A DNA stretch of 64,000 bases from Candidatus Thiosymbion sp. (GTDB taxonomy: Bacteria; Pseudomonadota; Gammaproteobacteria; Chromatiales; Chromatiaceae): assembly GCA_018435665.1 (NCBI GenBank), contig JAHDND010000013.1, positions 20,183 to 84,182 of the forward strand, given 5' to 3'. The number at the start of each line of letters is the position of its first letter. Within the stretch, counting starts at the first letter, position 1. Below the pieces are notes generated by a model. It saw only the letters and a list, made by a program, of their open reading frames with translations, was not told the DNA's origin and did no database searches. Below are positions 41,112-50,164 of the stretch, piece after piece. The position numbers and the translations under genes are program-made.

Positions 41112-44033
41112 GTGAGCCACACCATCGACCCCCCCTTTCCCGTCGATGAGGTCCTGGATGAGCTTCGCGCCGCCCTGCGTGTCGGCCATGCCCTCTTGCG
41201 GGCCCCCACCGGCTCCGGCAAGTCCACCCGCGTGCCCCTGGCCCTGCTCGCGGAGGACTGGCTGGCCGGCCAGCGCCTCCTGCTACTGGAGCCGCGCCGG
41301 GCGGCGGCCCGCCTCACCGCCGCCCGCATGGCGGACCTGCTGGGGGAGCCCCTGGGCGAGACGGTGGGTTACCAGGTGCGCTTCGAGCGGCGCATCGGCC
41401 CGCGCACCCGGATCGAGGTCCTGACCGAGGGGCTCCTCACCCGACGTCTCCAGTCCGACCCGTCCCTGGCGGGGGTTGGCGCCATCCTCTTCGACGAGTT
41501 CCACGAGCAGAACCTGGAGGCCGCCCTGGGCCTGGCCCTGACCCTGGACGTGGTCGCCGGCCTGCGCCCGGAGCTGCGCCTCCTGATCATGTCCGCGACC
41601 CTGGACGCCGCCCCGCTGCGGGAACTGCTGGGTGGCGCCCCCCTCATCCAGGCCACCGGCCGCGGCTACCCCGTCCAAATCCGCTACGCCGACCGCGACC
41701 CAGGCCCGGACTGGCTGCCGGCCATGGCCAGCACCATCCGCCAGGCCCTGGCCGAACAGCCGGGCGATGTCCTCGCCTTCCTCCCCGGCGCCCGGGAGAT
41801 CGGGCAACTCGCCACACGCCTGGCCAGCGACCTGACCCGGGATGGACGGATGGCGCTGGCGGCCGGGGACCTGGCCCAGGAAATTCAGACGGCGCCGGTT
41901 GCCGGGAACCTGGCCCGGGACGACCAGGCGACGCCGGCGGCCAGTGACCGGGAACCGGCGGTCGCGATCCTACCCCTCCACGGCGCCCTGTCCCTGGCGG
42001 AACAGGAACGGGTCCTACGGCGGCCACCGGCGCCCGAGACAGCCGCTGTGCGGGTCATCCTGGCGACGGACCTGGCCGAGACCAGTCTCACCATCCCCGG
42101 CATCGGCGCGGTGGTGGACAGCGGCCTGACCCGCAAGCCCCGCTTCGCCCCCGCCTCCGGCCTGACCCGCCTGGTGACCCTGCCCATCCCCCTGGCCTCC
42201 GCCGACCAGCGGGCCGGGCGCGCCGGGCGGCTAGGACCGGGGGTCTGCTACCGACTCTGGACCCCAGCACGGGAGGTCGGCCGCCCCGCCCACCGCACCC
42301 CGGAAATCCTCCAGTCCGACCTCGCCGGCCTGGCCCTGGAACTGGCCCTCTGGGGGGTGCGCGACCCGACGGACCTTGGCTGGCTCCAGCCCCCGCCGCG
42401 CCCGGCCTGGGAGCAGGCCATCGCCCTGCTCAAGCGCCTGGAGGCCCTGGACGCCGCGGGGCACATCACCCGCCTGGGACGCGCCATGACCGGCCTGCCG
42501 CTCCATCCCCGCCTCGCCGCCCTGCTGCTGGGGGCGCCGGCGCACCTGACCGGCACGGCCGTCGACCTCTGCGCCCTGCTCAGCGAGCGTGACCCCCACC
42601 TCCGCCGCCCCGGTGAACCGGGGACGGCGGACCTGGAGACGCGACTCATCGCCCTGACGGCTTGGCGGACGCGGCGGGAGCCGGGCGGAACCTGCCACGA
42701 CCACCCAGCTACTGACCACTCCAGTGGTCCCGGGCCAGCCGCCCGGACTGCCGCCGATCGTTCTCTCCTCGCAAAGACCAGTCACCCCATCTCCGGTAAG
42801 AATGGCGGGCACCTCACCGCGACGGGAGGTGGCCACCTCACTGCGACGGGGGGCGGCCACCTCACCGCCACGGAAGGACGGGGTATCGGCCGGGCGCGAC
42901 GGCCGGTCCCGGGTTATCCGAGTAATGAGGGGCCGGAATGGCACGACATGGACCCCCGCCGCCTGGCGGCCGTGGACCGTGCCGCCGCCCAACTGCATCG
43001 CCTGCTCAAGGGCCTGGCGGGCGAGCCCCGCCCAGGGATCGCCTCCGCCGGCGGCCTCCTCGCCCTCGCCTATCCCGATCGCATCGCCCAGCGGCGTGAC
43101 GACCGGGAGGCTCGGTACCGCCTGGCCCAGGGGACGGGGGCCGTCCTGCCCGCGGGCGATCCGCTAGCGGTGCAGCCCTACCTGGTCGTCGCCAGCCTCG
43201 ACGGGTTGGGGCGCGAGGGCCGGATCCAGCTCGCCCTGCCCATCGCCCGCGACGAGATCCTGGCCCTGGCCGAGCACCAACTCCGGCACGAGCGCGTGCT
43301 GACCTGGGACGCGGCGCGGGAGGCCGCCAGCGCCCAGGAGGTCGTCCGCTTCGAGGCCCTCACCCTCAGCACCCGGCCGGTACCCCTCCAGGCCAGCGAT
43401 CCCGTCCAGGAACTGCTGCTGGCGCGGATCAGCCGCGATCCCGCCCAAACCCTGCCCTGGGTTCCGGAGGTGCGTCAGCTCCAGGCCCGGGTCGAGCTGC
43501 TGCGCCGGCTGGAACCCAAGGCCGCCTGGCCGGACCTCTCCATGGAGCGACTGGTCGTGGATCCCGCCGCCTGGCTGGGCCCCTGGCTAGCGGGCAAACG
43601 CGCCCTCGGCGACTTGCGAGACCTGGACCTGGCGGCTATCCTCGCCGAACGCCTGGATTGGCCACAGCGCCAGCGCCTGGATCAGGAGGCCCCCACCCAT
43701 CTGCTCACCCCCGCCGGCACAAGGCGCCCCATCGATTATCTGGCCGGCGACAGCCCCCTCCTCGCCGTGCCGCTACAAGAGATGCTCGGCGCCCGCGAGA
43801 CCCCCCGGATCGCCGGTGGCCGGGTGCCGCTCCTGGTGCAACTGCTGAGCCCGGCGCGCCGGCCCATCCAGCTCACTCGTGACCTGCCCGGATTCTGGGC
43901 CGGCAGCTACGCCGCGGTGCGCAAGGAGATGCGCGGCCGCTATCCCAAGCACCACTGGCCCGAGGACCCGGCCAATGCCGCCCCCATGGCGCGCGGCCTC
44001 AAGCCCCGGCCGCCATGGAGGGGGGAGGACTGA
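41112..44033 (+). CDS. hrpB: ATP-dependent helicase HrpB
   Basis: A 973-residue DEAH-type helicase, longer than the common size of about 820. Motifs: RAPTGSGKST (I), LLEPRRAAARLTAARMA (Ia), FDEFHEQN (II, DEFH), MSATLD (III), LATDLAETSLTIPG (V) and ADQRAGRAGRLGPG (VI). The C-terminal HrpB domain is present (ARETPRIAGGRVPLLVQLLS, PIQLTRDLPGFWAGSY and KEMRGRYPKHHWPEDP). Two in-frame tandem repeat arrays account for much of the extra length: residues about 240-278 between motifs III and V, and 565-588 in the C-terminal part. HrpB is involved in RNA remodelling; its exact target is poorly known. Start GTG 41112 lies 46 bases after the CbiX-like gene. Confidence 0.9.
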   Translation: MSHTIDPPFPVDEVLDELRAALRVGHALLRAPTGSGKSTRVPLALLAEDWLAGQRLLLLEPRRAAARLTAARMADLLGEPLGETVGYQVRFERRIGPRTRIEVLTEGLLTRRLQSDPSLAGVGAILFDEFHEQNLEAALGLALTLDVVAGLRPELRLLIMSATLDAAPLRELLGGAPLIQATGRGYPVQIRYADRDPGPDWLPAMASTIRQALAEQPGDVLAFLPGAREIGQLATRLASDLTRDGRMALAAGDLAQEIQTAPVAGNLARDDQATPAASDREPAVAILPLHGALSLAEQERVLRRPPAPETAAVRVILATDLAETSLTIPGIGAVVDSGLTRKPRFAPASGLTRLVTLPIPLASADQRAGRAGRLGPGVCYRLWTPAREVGRPAHRTPEILQSDLAGLALELALWGVRDPTDLGWLQPPPRPAWEQAIALLKRLEALDAAGHITRLGRAMTGLPLHPRLAALLLGAPAHLTGTAVDLCALLSERDPHLRRPGEPGTADLETRLIALTAWRTRREPGGTCHDHPATDHSSGPGPAARTAADRSLLAKTSHPISGKNGGHLTATGGGHLTATGGGHLTATEGRGIGRARRPVPGYPSNEGPEWHDMDPRRLAAVDRAAAQLHRLLKGLAGEPRPGIASAGGLLALAYPDRIAQRRDDREARYRLAQGTGAVLPAGDPLAVQPYLVVASLDGLGREGRIQLALPIARDEILALAEHQLRHERVLTWDAAREAASAQEVVRFEALTLSTRPVPLQASDPVQELLLARISRDPAQTLPWVPEVRQLQARVELLRRLEPKAAWPDLSMERLVVDPAAWLGPWLAGKRALGDLRDLDLAAILAERLDWPQRQRLDQEAPTHLLTPAGTRRPIDYLAGDSPLLAVPLQEMLGARETPRIAGGRVPLLVQLLSPARRPIQLTRDLPGFWAGSYAAVRKEMRGRYPKHHWPEDPANAAPMARGLKPRPPWRGED
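41829..41945 (+). repeat. 39-bp tandem repeat, three units, in hrpB
   Basis: Units at 41829-41867, 41868-41906 and 41907-41945 encode DLTRDGRMALAAG, DLAQEIQTAPVAG and NLARDDQATPAAS. It sits in frame between REIGQLATRLAS and VAILPLHGALS, which are adjacent in ordinary HrpB proteins. Confidence 0.8.
42804..42875 (+). repeat. 24-bp tandem repeat, three units, in hrpB
   Basis: Units at 42804-42827, 42828-42851 and 42852-42875 encode GGHLTATG, GGHLTATG and GGHLTATE. They lie within a longer low-complexity insertion (about residues 522-616) that has no counterpart in standard HrpB proteins. Confidence 0.85.
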
Positions 44034-44051
44034 GGGACAGGGCCTACTGGG

Positions 44052-44116
44052 TTGAGTCTTCGCCCATCAATTTACGGTTCCCCGGGTCGATGCCGAAAAC
44101 GGCGAAGCGTCTTATA
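44052..44116. repeat. Dispersed palindromic repeat, copy h (both arms)
   Basis: A 65-bp copy with left arm GAGTCTTCGCCCATCAATTT then ACGG, centre CCGGGTCGATG and right arm CCGAAAACGGCGAAGC ending near TATA. The centre matches the copy at 26500 exactly. It lies between the hrpB stop and the 3' end of the small minus-strand gene. Confidence 0.8.
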
Positions 44117-44141
44117 CCACCGGGGATTTTGGCGAGACCGG

Positions 44142-44477
44142 CTACCAGGGCTTGTATTGCAGTCCGGGCAGGCTTTCCTTGTCGAAGACCGGGGGCAGGG
44201 TCTCGACCAGCTCCACCAGTTCCTCCAGGTTCACGTAGCGACCCCAGGAGGCCTTGGCGGCCTCGACGGGCAGTTCCACCCAGAAGCGCTCCGCCCGGGG
44301 CTCGCAGAGGATCTGCAAGACATTGTCCTGAGGGTCGATGAGGCCCAGATAGTCATCCTCGCCATGAAAACGCCCCAGGAGCTGGCGGCGGATGTCGTGG
44401 GCGCTCATCTCCACGGCACTGGCCGAGGAGATGGCATCGTTGGATCGTTCGAAGTAGTAGAAAACTTTGTAGTGCAT
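44142..44477 (-). CDS. Small conserved-looking protein, unknown function
   Basis: A 111-residue soluble protein from ATG 44477 (MHYKVFYYFERSNDAISSAS); the open frame reaches 44561 but the extra residues are low complexity. Features are RRQLLGRFHGEDDYLGLIDP, DNVLQILCEPRAERFWVELP and YVNLEELVELVETLPPVFD. The mix of beta strands and helices with a balanced composition looks like a genuine folded protein. I do not recognise the family. It is divergent from aat, with about 290 bases between the starts. Confidence 0.65.
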   Translation of the reverse strand: MHYKVFYYFERSNDAISSASAVEMSAHDIRRQLLGRFHGEDDYLGLIDPQDNVLQILCEPRAERFWVELPVEAAKASWGRYVNLEELVELVETLPPVFDKESLPGLQYKPW

Positions 44478-44763
44478 CTTGGTGTTATCGCGCTTGCGCC
44501 CTGCCGCCCCGGGGGCTGCCCGACCGCTTCCGGCCGGACTGATCCCGCTTGGCCAGGGCAAGGCCCTACCCCGTGTTATGATTTCAATCCTCCCCTTGGC
44601 ATGAGCCGCATGGAGGCCTGGACAACCTTGCCTTATACCCAGTCAGGCCCTCACGGGCAAATTTTTCCCCGTGGGCGCGAAGCTTTTCCCCGCCGCCGGC
44701 GCCAGGATTCGTCGGCGCCGCGCGCCTGAGCCGCCGGTCGCCACCGCTTCAGGCGCGAACCTC

Positions 44764-45465
44764 ATGCTGCATCTGCTCGATCCGCGTGATCCCCAGGCCC
44801 CCTTCCCCGCCGTCGAGTTGGCCGAGCGGGAGCCCAATGGCCTGCTGGCCGTCGGTGGCGACCTGAGCCCGCCACGCCTGCTGAACGCCTACCGCCACGG
44901 CATCTTCCCCTGGTTCAACGCCGGCGATCCCATCCTCTGGTGGTCCCCGGACCCCCGCACCATCCTGACCCCGGATCGCCTCCACATCTCCCGCAGCCTC
45001 GCCAAGACCCTGAGACGCGGCCCCTTCCAGGTCACCCTGGACCGGGCCTTTGGCCAGGTAGTGGCCGGTTGCGCCGCGCCCCGCCGCCAAGGGGACGGGA
45101 CCTGGATCCTGCCCCTGATGGCCAGGGCCTACGAGCGCCTGCATCGCCTGGGCTGGGCCCATTCGGTGGAGGTCTGGCGGGAGGGGGAACTGGTCGGCGG
45201 CCTCTATGGCGTGGCCCTAGGCCGAGCCTTCTTCGGCGAATCCATGTTCAGCCGCGCCACCGACGCCTCCAAGGTCGCCCTGGTCCACCTCTGCCAGACC
45301 CTGGAGGCCCGCGGATTCGGACTCGTCGACTGCCAGATGCACAGTGACCACCTCAGCCGGTTGGGCGCGGTGGCGATCCCCCGGGCGACCTTCACCGCCC
45401 TCCTCGACGTCCTCTGCGCCGACCCCGGCCGGCCCGGGCGCTGGTACCGGGAGCCGACGCCATGA
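44764..45465 (+). CDS. aat: Leucyl/phenylalanyl-tRNA-protein transferase
   Basis: A 233-residue Aat enzyme: [89 protein letters not shown] and [19 protein letters not shown] are all characteristic. It attaches Leu or Phe from aminoacyl-tRNA to proteins with N-terminal Arg or Lys, marking them for ClpAP. ATG 44764 is chosen although the frame opens earlier at 44671. It overlaps bpt by four bases (ATGA), the usual pairing of the two transferases in an N-degron operon. Confidence 0.95.
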   Translation: MLHLLDPRDPQAPFPAVELAEREPNGLLAVGGDLSPPRLLNAYRHGIFPWFNAGDPILWWSPDPRTILTPDRLHISRSLAKTLRRGPFQVTLDRAFGQVVAGCAAPRRQGDGTWILPLMARAYERLHRLGWAHSVEVWREGELVGGLYGVALGRAFFGESMFSRATDASKVALVHLCQTLEARGFGLVDCQMHSDHLSRLGAVAIPRATFTALLDVLCADPGRPGRWYREPTP

Positions 45466-46235
45466 CCCCGGACGGAAAGACGCGGCGGCTGCCCCTCTAT
45501 CTCACCCCTGACCGACCCTGCGCCTACCTGCCCGGGCGCGAGGAACGCGTCCTCTTCGTCGATCCCCACGCCCCCATGTCCGGGCCAGCCTATGAATCCC
45601 TGCTGGCCCGGGGCTACCGGCGCGCCGGGCGCTTCATCTACCGCCCCGCCTGCGGCGATTGCCAGGCCTGCGTGCCCGTGCGCCTGGCGGTCCACCACTT
45701 CAGCCCCAACCGCTCCCAACGGCGCAATCTCGTCCTGAATCAGGACCTGCGTCTCCATGACCGCCCCCGGGCCTTTCACGCCGAACACTTCGCCCTTTAC
45801 GCCGCCTACCTGCGCCACCGCCACCCCGATGGCGGTATGACCGAGCAACTGACCCCAGAGAGTTATCGGGACTATCTCATCCAGCCCTGGGGCGGCGAGA
45901 CCCGCCTGCTGGAGTTCCGGCTGGAGGGGCGCCTGATCGCCCTGGCCGTCACCGACCGCCTGCCCCAGGCCCTGTCCGCCGTTTACACCTGCTTCGACCC
46001 GGCGTTCGCCGACCGCGCCCCCGGGGTCTACGCCATCCTCAGCCAGATCGCCCTGGCCCGCCTCCTGGGGCTGCGCTACCTGTACCTCGGCTATTGGCTC
46101 CGGGATTGCCGGAAGATGGCCTACAAGGCGCGCTATCGTCCCCTGCAGGCCCTGATCGGCGACGAGTGGCGGGAGTTTGGCCGGGGGGAGGACATTCCCG
46201 CGCAGAGCGACTATCCCCAGTCGCTCTTGTCCTGA
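45462..46235 (+). CDS. bpt: Aspartate/glutamate leucyltransferase (Bpt)
   Basis: A 257-residue protein of the bacterial Ate1-like family: [40 protein letters not shown], the Cys cluster [26 protein letters not shown] and [20 protein letters not shown]. Bacterial members transfer Leu from Leu-tRNA to proteins with N-terminal Asp or Glu, whereas eukaryotic homologues transfer Arg. It works with Aat in the N-end rule degradation pathway. The start overlaps the aat stop. Confidence 0.94.
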   Translation: MTPDGKTRRLPLYLTPDRPCAYLPGREERVLFVDPHAPMSGPAYESLLARGYRRAGRFIYRPACGDCQACVPVRLAVHHFSPNRSQRRNLVLNQDLRLHDRPRAFHAEHFALYAAYLRHRHPDGGMTEQLTPESYRDYLIQPWGGETRLLEFRLEGRLIALAVTDRLPQALSAVYTCFDPAFADRAPGVYAILSQIALARLLGLRYLYLGYWLRDCRKMAYKARYRPLQALIGDEWREFGRGEDIPAQSDYPQSLLS

Positions 46236-46581
46236 ATGAAGCCTTGGAGGCCTTGGTGAACAACCTGGCGACTGCATTTGGGGGAAGGGACAGGGTACAA
46301 CAGACGGCGCGGCGCTCCCGGGACCCTCTGCTGAACCAAAGGGTTAGCTTCTCGGGTACTCCTGGAGAGAGGGGTATACCCGCAATGGCCTCGCTCAGGT
46401 CTGGCGGGATCCGTTACACTGAACCAGATGAGCGGCATTGGAATGGCCCCAGCGATTATTCAAGCCGCGCTGCGCTTCGATCATCCACCGCAAGGTCAGG
46501 TTGAACCCTGCCGACTGGGTGGACGGGATCTCCGCAATGGCCCCTTACATCCCGGCGTGGCGCATAGCAGGAGTTGCGACA
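46236..46581 (+). other. Left junction of PstI-type R-M genes
   Basis: About 346 bases without a convincing gene, although the methyltransferase frame is open back to TTG 46438. It contains a hairpin with arms CGGGTA (46353-46358) and TACCCG (46377-46382), which could be an operator or terminator. The sequence before the ATG at 46582 has AGGAG at 46569-46573. The boundary between native and acquired DNA probably falls here. Confidence 0.5.
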
Positions 46582-48063
46582 ATGCTATCAGCGGTTGAAC
46601 ACAAACGGCTGCAACTTTCACGATGCACCGAGGCAAGGAAAAAGTCGCAGTTCGGTCAATTTCTTACTCCGGAAAGAACGGCAACCTTTATGGCAAGTCT
46701 TTTTCCGGATGAACAGGGCACTTGCCGTCTTCTGGACCCGGGAGCGGGGATTGGTTCCCTTTCCGCAGCCTTCCTAGAGAGATGGCGACAGGGTGGGTTT
46801 CATTTCCAGCGGGTGGAAGTGGATGCTTTTGAGCTCGATCATGCCTTAATCGGACACTTGTCCCAAACGCTGGATAAATATGATTATAAAGGGGATTTTT
46901 GCAGGCATATCTACGAAGAAGATTTTATTCACGCCGCGGTTGAATCCCTGTCCGGCAATCTCTTCTCGAAACCCTTAGAACCCTATACCCACGCGATCCT
47001 CAATCCGCCCTACAAAAAAATCAACAGCCATTCAGCGCACCGGCTGGCCCTGCGGGATGTCGGCATCGAAACGGTGAACCTCTATTCGGCCTTTGTGGCG
47101 CTGGCCGTGGCCCTGACCTCGCCTGGCGGTCACATCGTGGCGATCATCCCGCGCAGCTTTTGCAATGGGCCCTATTATCGCCCATTCCGTGACTATATCC
47201 TGGAGCGGGCCGCTATCCGCCACCTGCACCTGTTCAAGTCGCGTAGCCAGGCGTTCAAGGATGACCAGGTACTGCAAGAAAACCTCATCCTCCGGCTGGA
47301 GCGCGCTGGCCATCAGGGGCCGGTGCGGGTTTCAACCTCGACCGACGATACCTTCGCGGACCTGGCTACCCACGAACATCCGTTCGAGCGGATCCTGTTC
47401 CCGGATGACTTGGCACGGTTTATCCATGTGCCGACTTCACCCGAGATCGACGGTATCGAGCAATTTCCGGCGATCCGCGCCACCCTGTCTGACCTCGGTA
47501 TCAATGTCTCCACCGGGCCGGTGGTCGATTTTCGCCTGAGGGCACACCTGCGCCGCATGCCGGGGCCAGGCACCGTTCCCCTGCTCTACCCCGGCCACTT
47601 TGTCGGACAGAAGACCGCCTGGCCGAACGAGGGCTTGAAGAAGCCCAATGCCATCGACTGTAACGCGGATACGGAAAAATGGCTTTACCCGCGAGGGTGC
47701 TATTGCGTCGTCAGGCGCTTCTCCTCCAAAGAAGAGAAGCGTCGCATCGTGGCCAGCGTGGTCGAGCCAGAAGCCTTTGGCACCGCATCGCGGTTGGGCT
47801 TTGAAAATCATCTCAACGTGTTCCACGAGGGCCGGCGCGGCTTGCCCGTGCCGCTGGCCCATGGGCTTGCCCTGTTCCTCAATACCACGGTGGTCGATGA
47901 GCATTTTCGGCGCTTCAACGGCCACACCCAGGTCAATGCCACCGACCTCAAGCTGATGAAGTACCCCCACCGCGACGCCCTGATCCAACTCGGCACTTGG
48001 GCCATGCAGCAAGGGATGCTCTCCCAAGACCAGATCGACGCCAAGTTGGGCAGCCTGGCCTAA
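46582..48063 (+). CDS. BsuBI/PstI-type N6-adenine DNA methyltransferase
   Basis: A 493-residue methyltransferase: SAM-binding CRLLDPGAGIGSLSAAFLER, catalytic NPPY in YTHAILNPPYKKINSHS and the N-terminal RKKSQFGQFLTPERTATFM of this class. The following gene is a BsuBI/PstI-type endonuclease, so the predicted target is CTGCAG with adenine methylation. The ATG at 46582 has AGGAG eight bases upstream; the longer frame to 46438 is not needed. The N-terminal third is richer in A+T than neighbouring genes, a sign of transfer. The stop overlaps the endonuclease start (TAATG). No controller protein gene is seen. Confidence 0.92.
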   Translation: MLSAVEHKRLQLSRCTEARKKSQFGQFLTPERTATFMASLFPDEQGTCRLLDPGAGIGSLSAAFLERWRQGGFHFQRVEVDAFELDHALIGHLSQTLDKYDYKGDFCRHIYEEDFIHAAVESLSGNLFSKPLEPYTHAILNPPYKKINSHSAHRLALRDVGIETVNLYSAFVALAVALTSPGGHIVAIIPRSFCNGPYYRPFRDYILERAAIRHLHLFKSRSQAFKDDQVLQENLILRLERAGHQGPVRVSTSTDDTFADLATHEHPFERILFPDDLARFIHVPTSPEIDGIEQFPAIRATLSDLGINVSTGPVVDFRLRAHLRRMPGPGTVPLLYPGHFVGQKTAWPNEGLKKPNAIDCNADTEKWLYPRGCYCVVRRFSSKEEKRRIVASVVEPEAFGTASRLGFENHLNVFHEGRRGLPVPLAHGLALFLNTTVVDEHFRRFNGHTQVNATDLKLMKYPHRDALIQLGTWAMQQGMLSQDQIDAKLGSLA

Positions 48064-49016
48064 TGAACGCTGAGCAGGACACTATCGAGGCGGCACGGCA
48101 GATCATCATTGCCTTGGGTCTGCCGCGCGGGCAACACAACGAGAGAACTGCCCTGTGCCTGCTGGCCCTGTTGAACCTCACGTCAGGCAAGGCCTGGGCC
48201 GATGCAGAAAACCCGCTGATGGGCATAACGCCCATCATGGCGTGGGCACGGGACAACTACGGCAAGGCGTACGCACCTAACACCCGCGAGACGTTCCGCC
48301 GCTACTCGATGCACCAGTTACGCGATGCTGGAGTGGTCCAGTACAACCCGGACCAGCCCAACCGCCCGGTGAACAGCCCGAAGGCGGTTTATCAGATTGA
48401 ACCCGCCGTGCTTGCTCTGCTACGCACCTTCAATACCCCCGCATGGCAGGGCCACCTGGCTGCCTATCTGGCCGGACGTGAAACCCTGGTCTTGCGCTAT
48501 GCCAAGGAACGTGTACAGAACCGCATCCCCGTCGCCATTGCAGCGGGTCAAAAGATCACCCTCAGCCCTGGCGAGCACAATGAGTTGATCCGGGCCATCA
48601 TCGAAGACTTCGCCCCACGCTTTGCGCCGGGTAGCGTGCTGGTCTATGCCGGCGACACGGAGGATAAATGGGGCTATTTCGACGCCGCTTTGCTGGCCAG
48701 GCTGGGTGTCGTCGTGGATGCGCATGGCAAGATGCCTGACGTGCTGCTGTATTTCGTCGCGAGAAACTGGCTGCTACTGGTGGAGTCCGTCACCAGTCAT
48801 GGGCCGGTCGATGGCAAGCGGCACGGTGAGCTTTCAACCCTATTCGCGGGTTCGACGGCGGGGTTGGTCTATGTAACCGCTTTCCCGAATCGCGCCATCA
48901 TGGCGCGGTATCTGACGGAGATTGCCTGGGAAACCGAGGTATGGGTAGCCGATTCCCCGTCGCACCTGATTCATTTCAATGGCGAGCGGTTTTTGGGGCC
49001 ATACGAGACCCACTGA
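48063..49016 (+). CDS. BsuBI/PstI-type restriction endonuclease
   Basis: A 317-residue endonuclease resembling BsuBI/PstI: N-terminal helical region (NERTALCLLALLNLTSGKAW, MAWARDNYGKAYAPNTRETF) and C-terminal catalytic part with VLVYAGDTEDKWGYFDAALL, HGKMPDVLLYFVARNWLLLV and ESVTSHGPVDGKRHGEL. The predicted cut is in unmethylated CTGCAG; the host sites are protected by the upstream methyltransferase. It starts at ATG 48063 inside the methyltransferase stop, so synthesis of the two is coupled. It ends 13 bases from a convergent transporter gene. Confidence 0.92.
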   Translation: MNAEQDTIEAARQIIIALGLPRGQHNERTALCLLALLNLTSGKAWADAENPLMGITPIMAWARDNYGKAYAPNTRETFRRYSMHQLRDAGVVQYNPDQPNRPVNSPKAVYQIEPAVLALLRTFNTPAWQGHLAAYLAGRETLVLRYAKERVQNRIPVAIAAGQKITLSPGEHNELIRAIIEDFAPRFAPGSVLVYAGDTEDKWGYFDAALLARLGVVVDAHGKMPDVLLYFVARNWLLLVESVTSHGPVDGKRHGELSTLFAGSTAGLVYVTAFPNRAIMARYLTEIAWETEVWVADSPSHLIHFNGERFLGPYETH

Positions 49017-49028
49017 TCAGGGGCAGGG

Positions 49029-49928
49029 TCAGCCCCCCGCCACCCAGGCAGCCCAAAAGGGCAGGCTGACCATGGAGAGGAGGGTGCTGGCCGAGATCAG
49101 CCAGGCCACGCTGCGGCCGTCGCCCCCCATGCGCATCGCCAGGATGTAGGCCGAGGAGGCGGTGGGCAAGGCGGCGAAGAGGACTGCGATCTGGTAGTTC
49201 AGGCCGCTCAGCCCCAGCCAGGCGCCACCAGCCAGGGCCAGGACTGGGAGGGCAAGCAGCTTCACCGCCAGAAACCAGAGCGCCAGCCCCTGGACGCCGG
49301 GGACATGGTGCAACCGCAGGGCGGCGCCGACGGCGATCAGCCCCAGGGCGATGGCGGCATCGGCGAGTCGCCCCAGCAGGGCCAGGAGCGGGGCGGGCGG
49401 TTCCAGCCCGCTCAGGTTGAGCACAAAGCCGGTCAGGGTCGCCAGGATCAGGGGGTTGCGGATCAGTTCCCGGCCGAGTCCGATCTGGCCATGACGGGCC
49501 AGCATCCACACCGAGGCCAGATTGGCCAGGGGCACCGCGGCGCCGATGATCAAGCCCATGGTGGCGATCCCGGCATCGCCGAACAGCAGACCGGCCGCCG
49601 CCAGGCCGATATAGGAATTGAAGCGAAAGCCGCACTGGAAGACCGAGGCGAAGGTCAGGGCTGGCACCTTGCTCAGGAGTCGCGGCGCCAGCCCCAGGAC
49701 CATGGCGCCGACCATGCCCAGGTAGGCGGTGGCGAGCAGGGGCAGGGCCGCGGCCAGGTCCAGGCGGGTGCGCAGCAGGGCGTTGATCAGCAGGGCGGGG
49801 AAGAGGATGAAATAGACCAGCTTCTCCAGCCCCAGCCAGAAATGCTCGCCGAGGGCCATCCAGCGGCGGATGGCGGCCCCCAGCAGGATGAGGGCGAAGT
49901 CGGGGAGGAGCAGCAGCGCCGTATTCAT
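49029..49928 (-). CDS. AEC-family (auxin efflux carrier-like) transporter
   Basis: A 299-residue membrane protein with about ten hydrophobic helices (FALILLGAAIRRWMALGE, LVYFILFPALLINALLRTRL, then LYLGM-type repeats). It fits the AEC/bile-acid-sodium symporter fold with two five-helix halves (NPLILATLTGFVLNLSGLE in the middle). Bacterial AEC proteins export organic acids such as malate or malonate; the substrate here is unknown. AGGA about nine bases upstream supports the start at 49928. It faces the restriction endonuclease tail to tail. Confidence 0.88.
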   Translation of the reverse strand: MNTALLLLPDFALILLGAAIRRWMALGEHFWLGLEKLVYFILFPALLINALLRTRLDLAAALPLLATAYLGMVGAMVLGLAPRLLSKVPALTFASVFQCGFRFNSYIGLAAAGLLFGDAGIATMGLIIGAAVPLANLASVWMLARHGQIGLGRELIRNPLILATLTGFVLNLSGLEPPAPLLALLGRLADAAIALGLIAVGAALRLHHVPGVQGLALWFLAVKLLALPVLALAGGAWLGLSGLNYQIAVLFAALPTASSAYILAMRMGGDGRSVAWLISASTLLSMVSLPFWAAWVAGG

Positions 49929-49978
49929 GGGCCCTGGTCCTAGCCCTTAGGCATGGTTCGATAATTGTGGGGCCTTAG

Positions 49979-50003
49979 CCCCTCTCCCCTTGCGGGAGAG
50001 GGG
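49979..50003. repeat. Perfect 10-bp hairpin of CCCCTCTCCC type
   Basis: CCCCTCTCCC (49979-49988), loop CTTGC, GGGAGAGGGG (49994-50003), followed by a second GGGGAGAGGGG. Similar C/T-rich hairpins are common intergenic palindromes in many proteobacterial genomes and can end transcription or act as REP elements. Confidence 0.65.
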
Positions 50004-50164
50004 TTGGGGAGAGGGGGCGAGCCAGGACGATAGGGCCACCTTAGCTTTGAACATATCCATAAAAACCAATCCATTAAGGGGGATGGGATTTTTGGCGCCG
50101 CCCGCTGGTCATCACCCTGCCGCCAGTGGTCACGGACGGGGGCGAAACGCGCGGCCTTCCCCGG

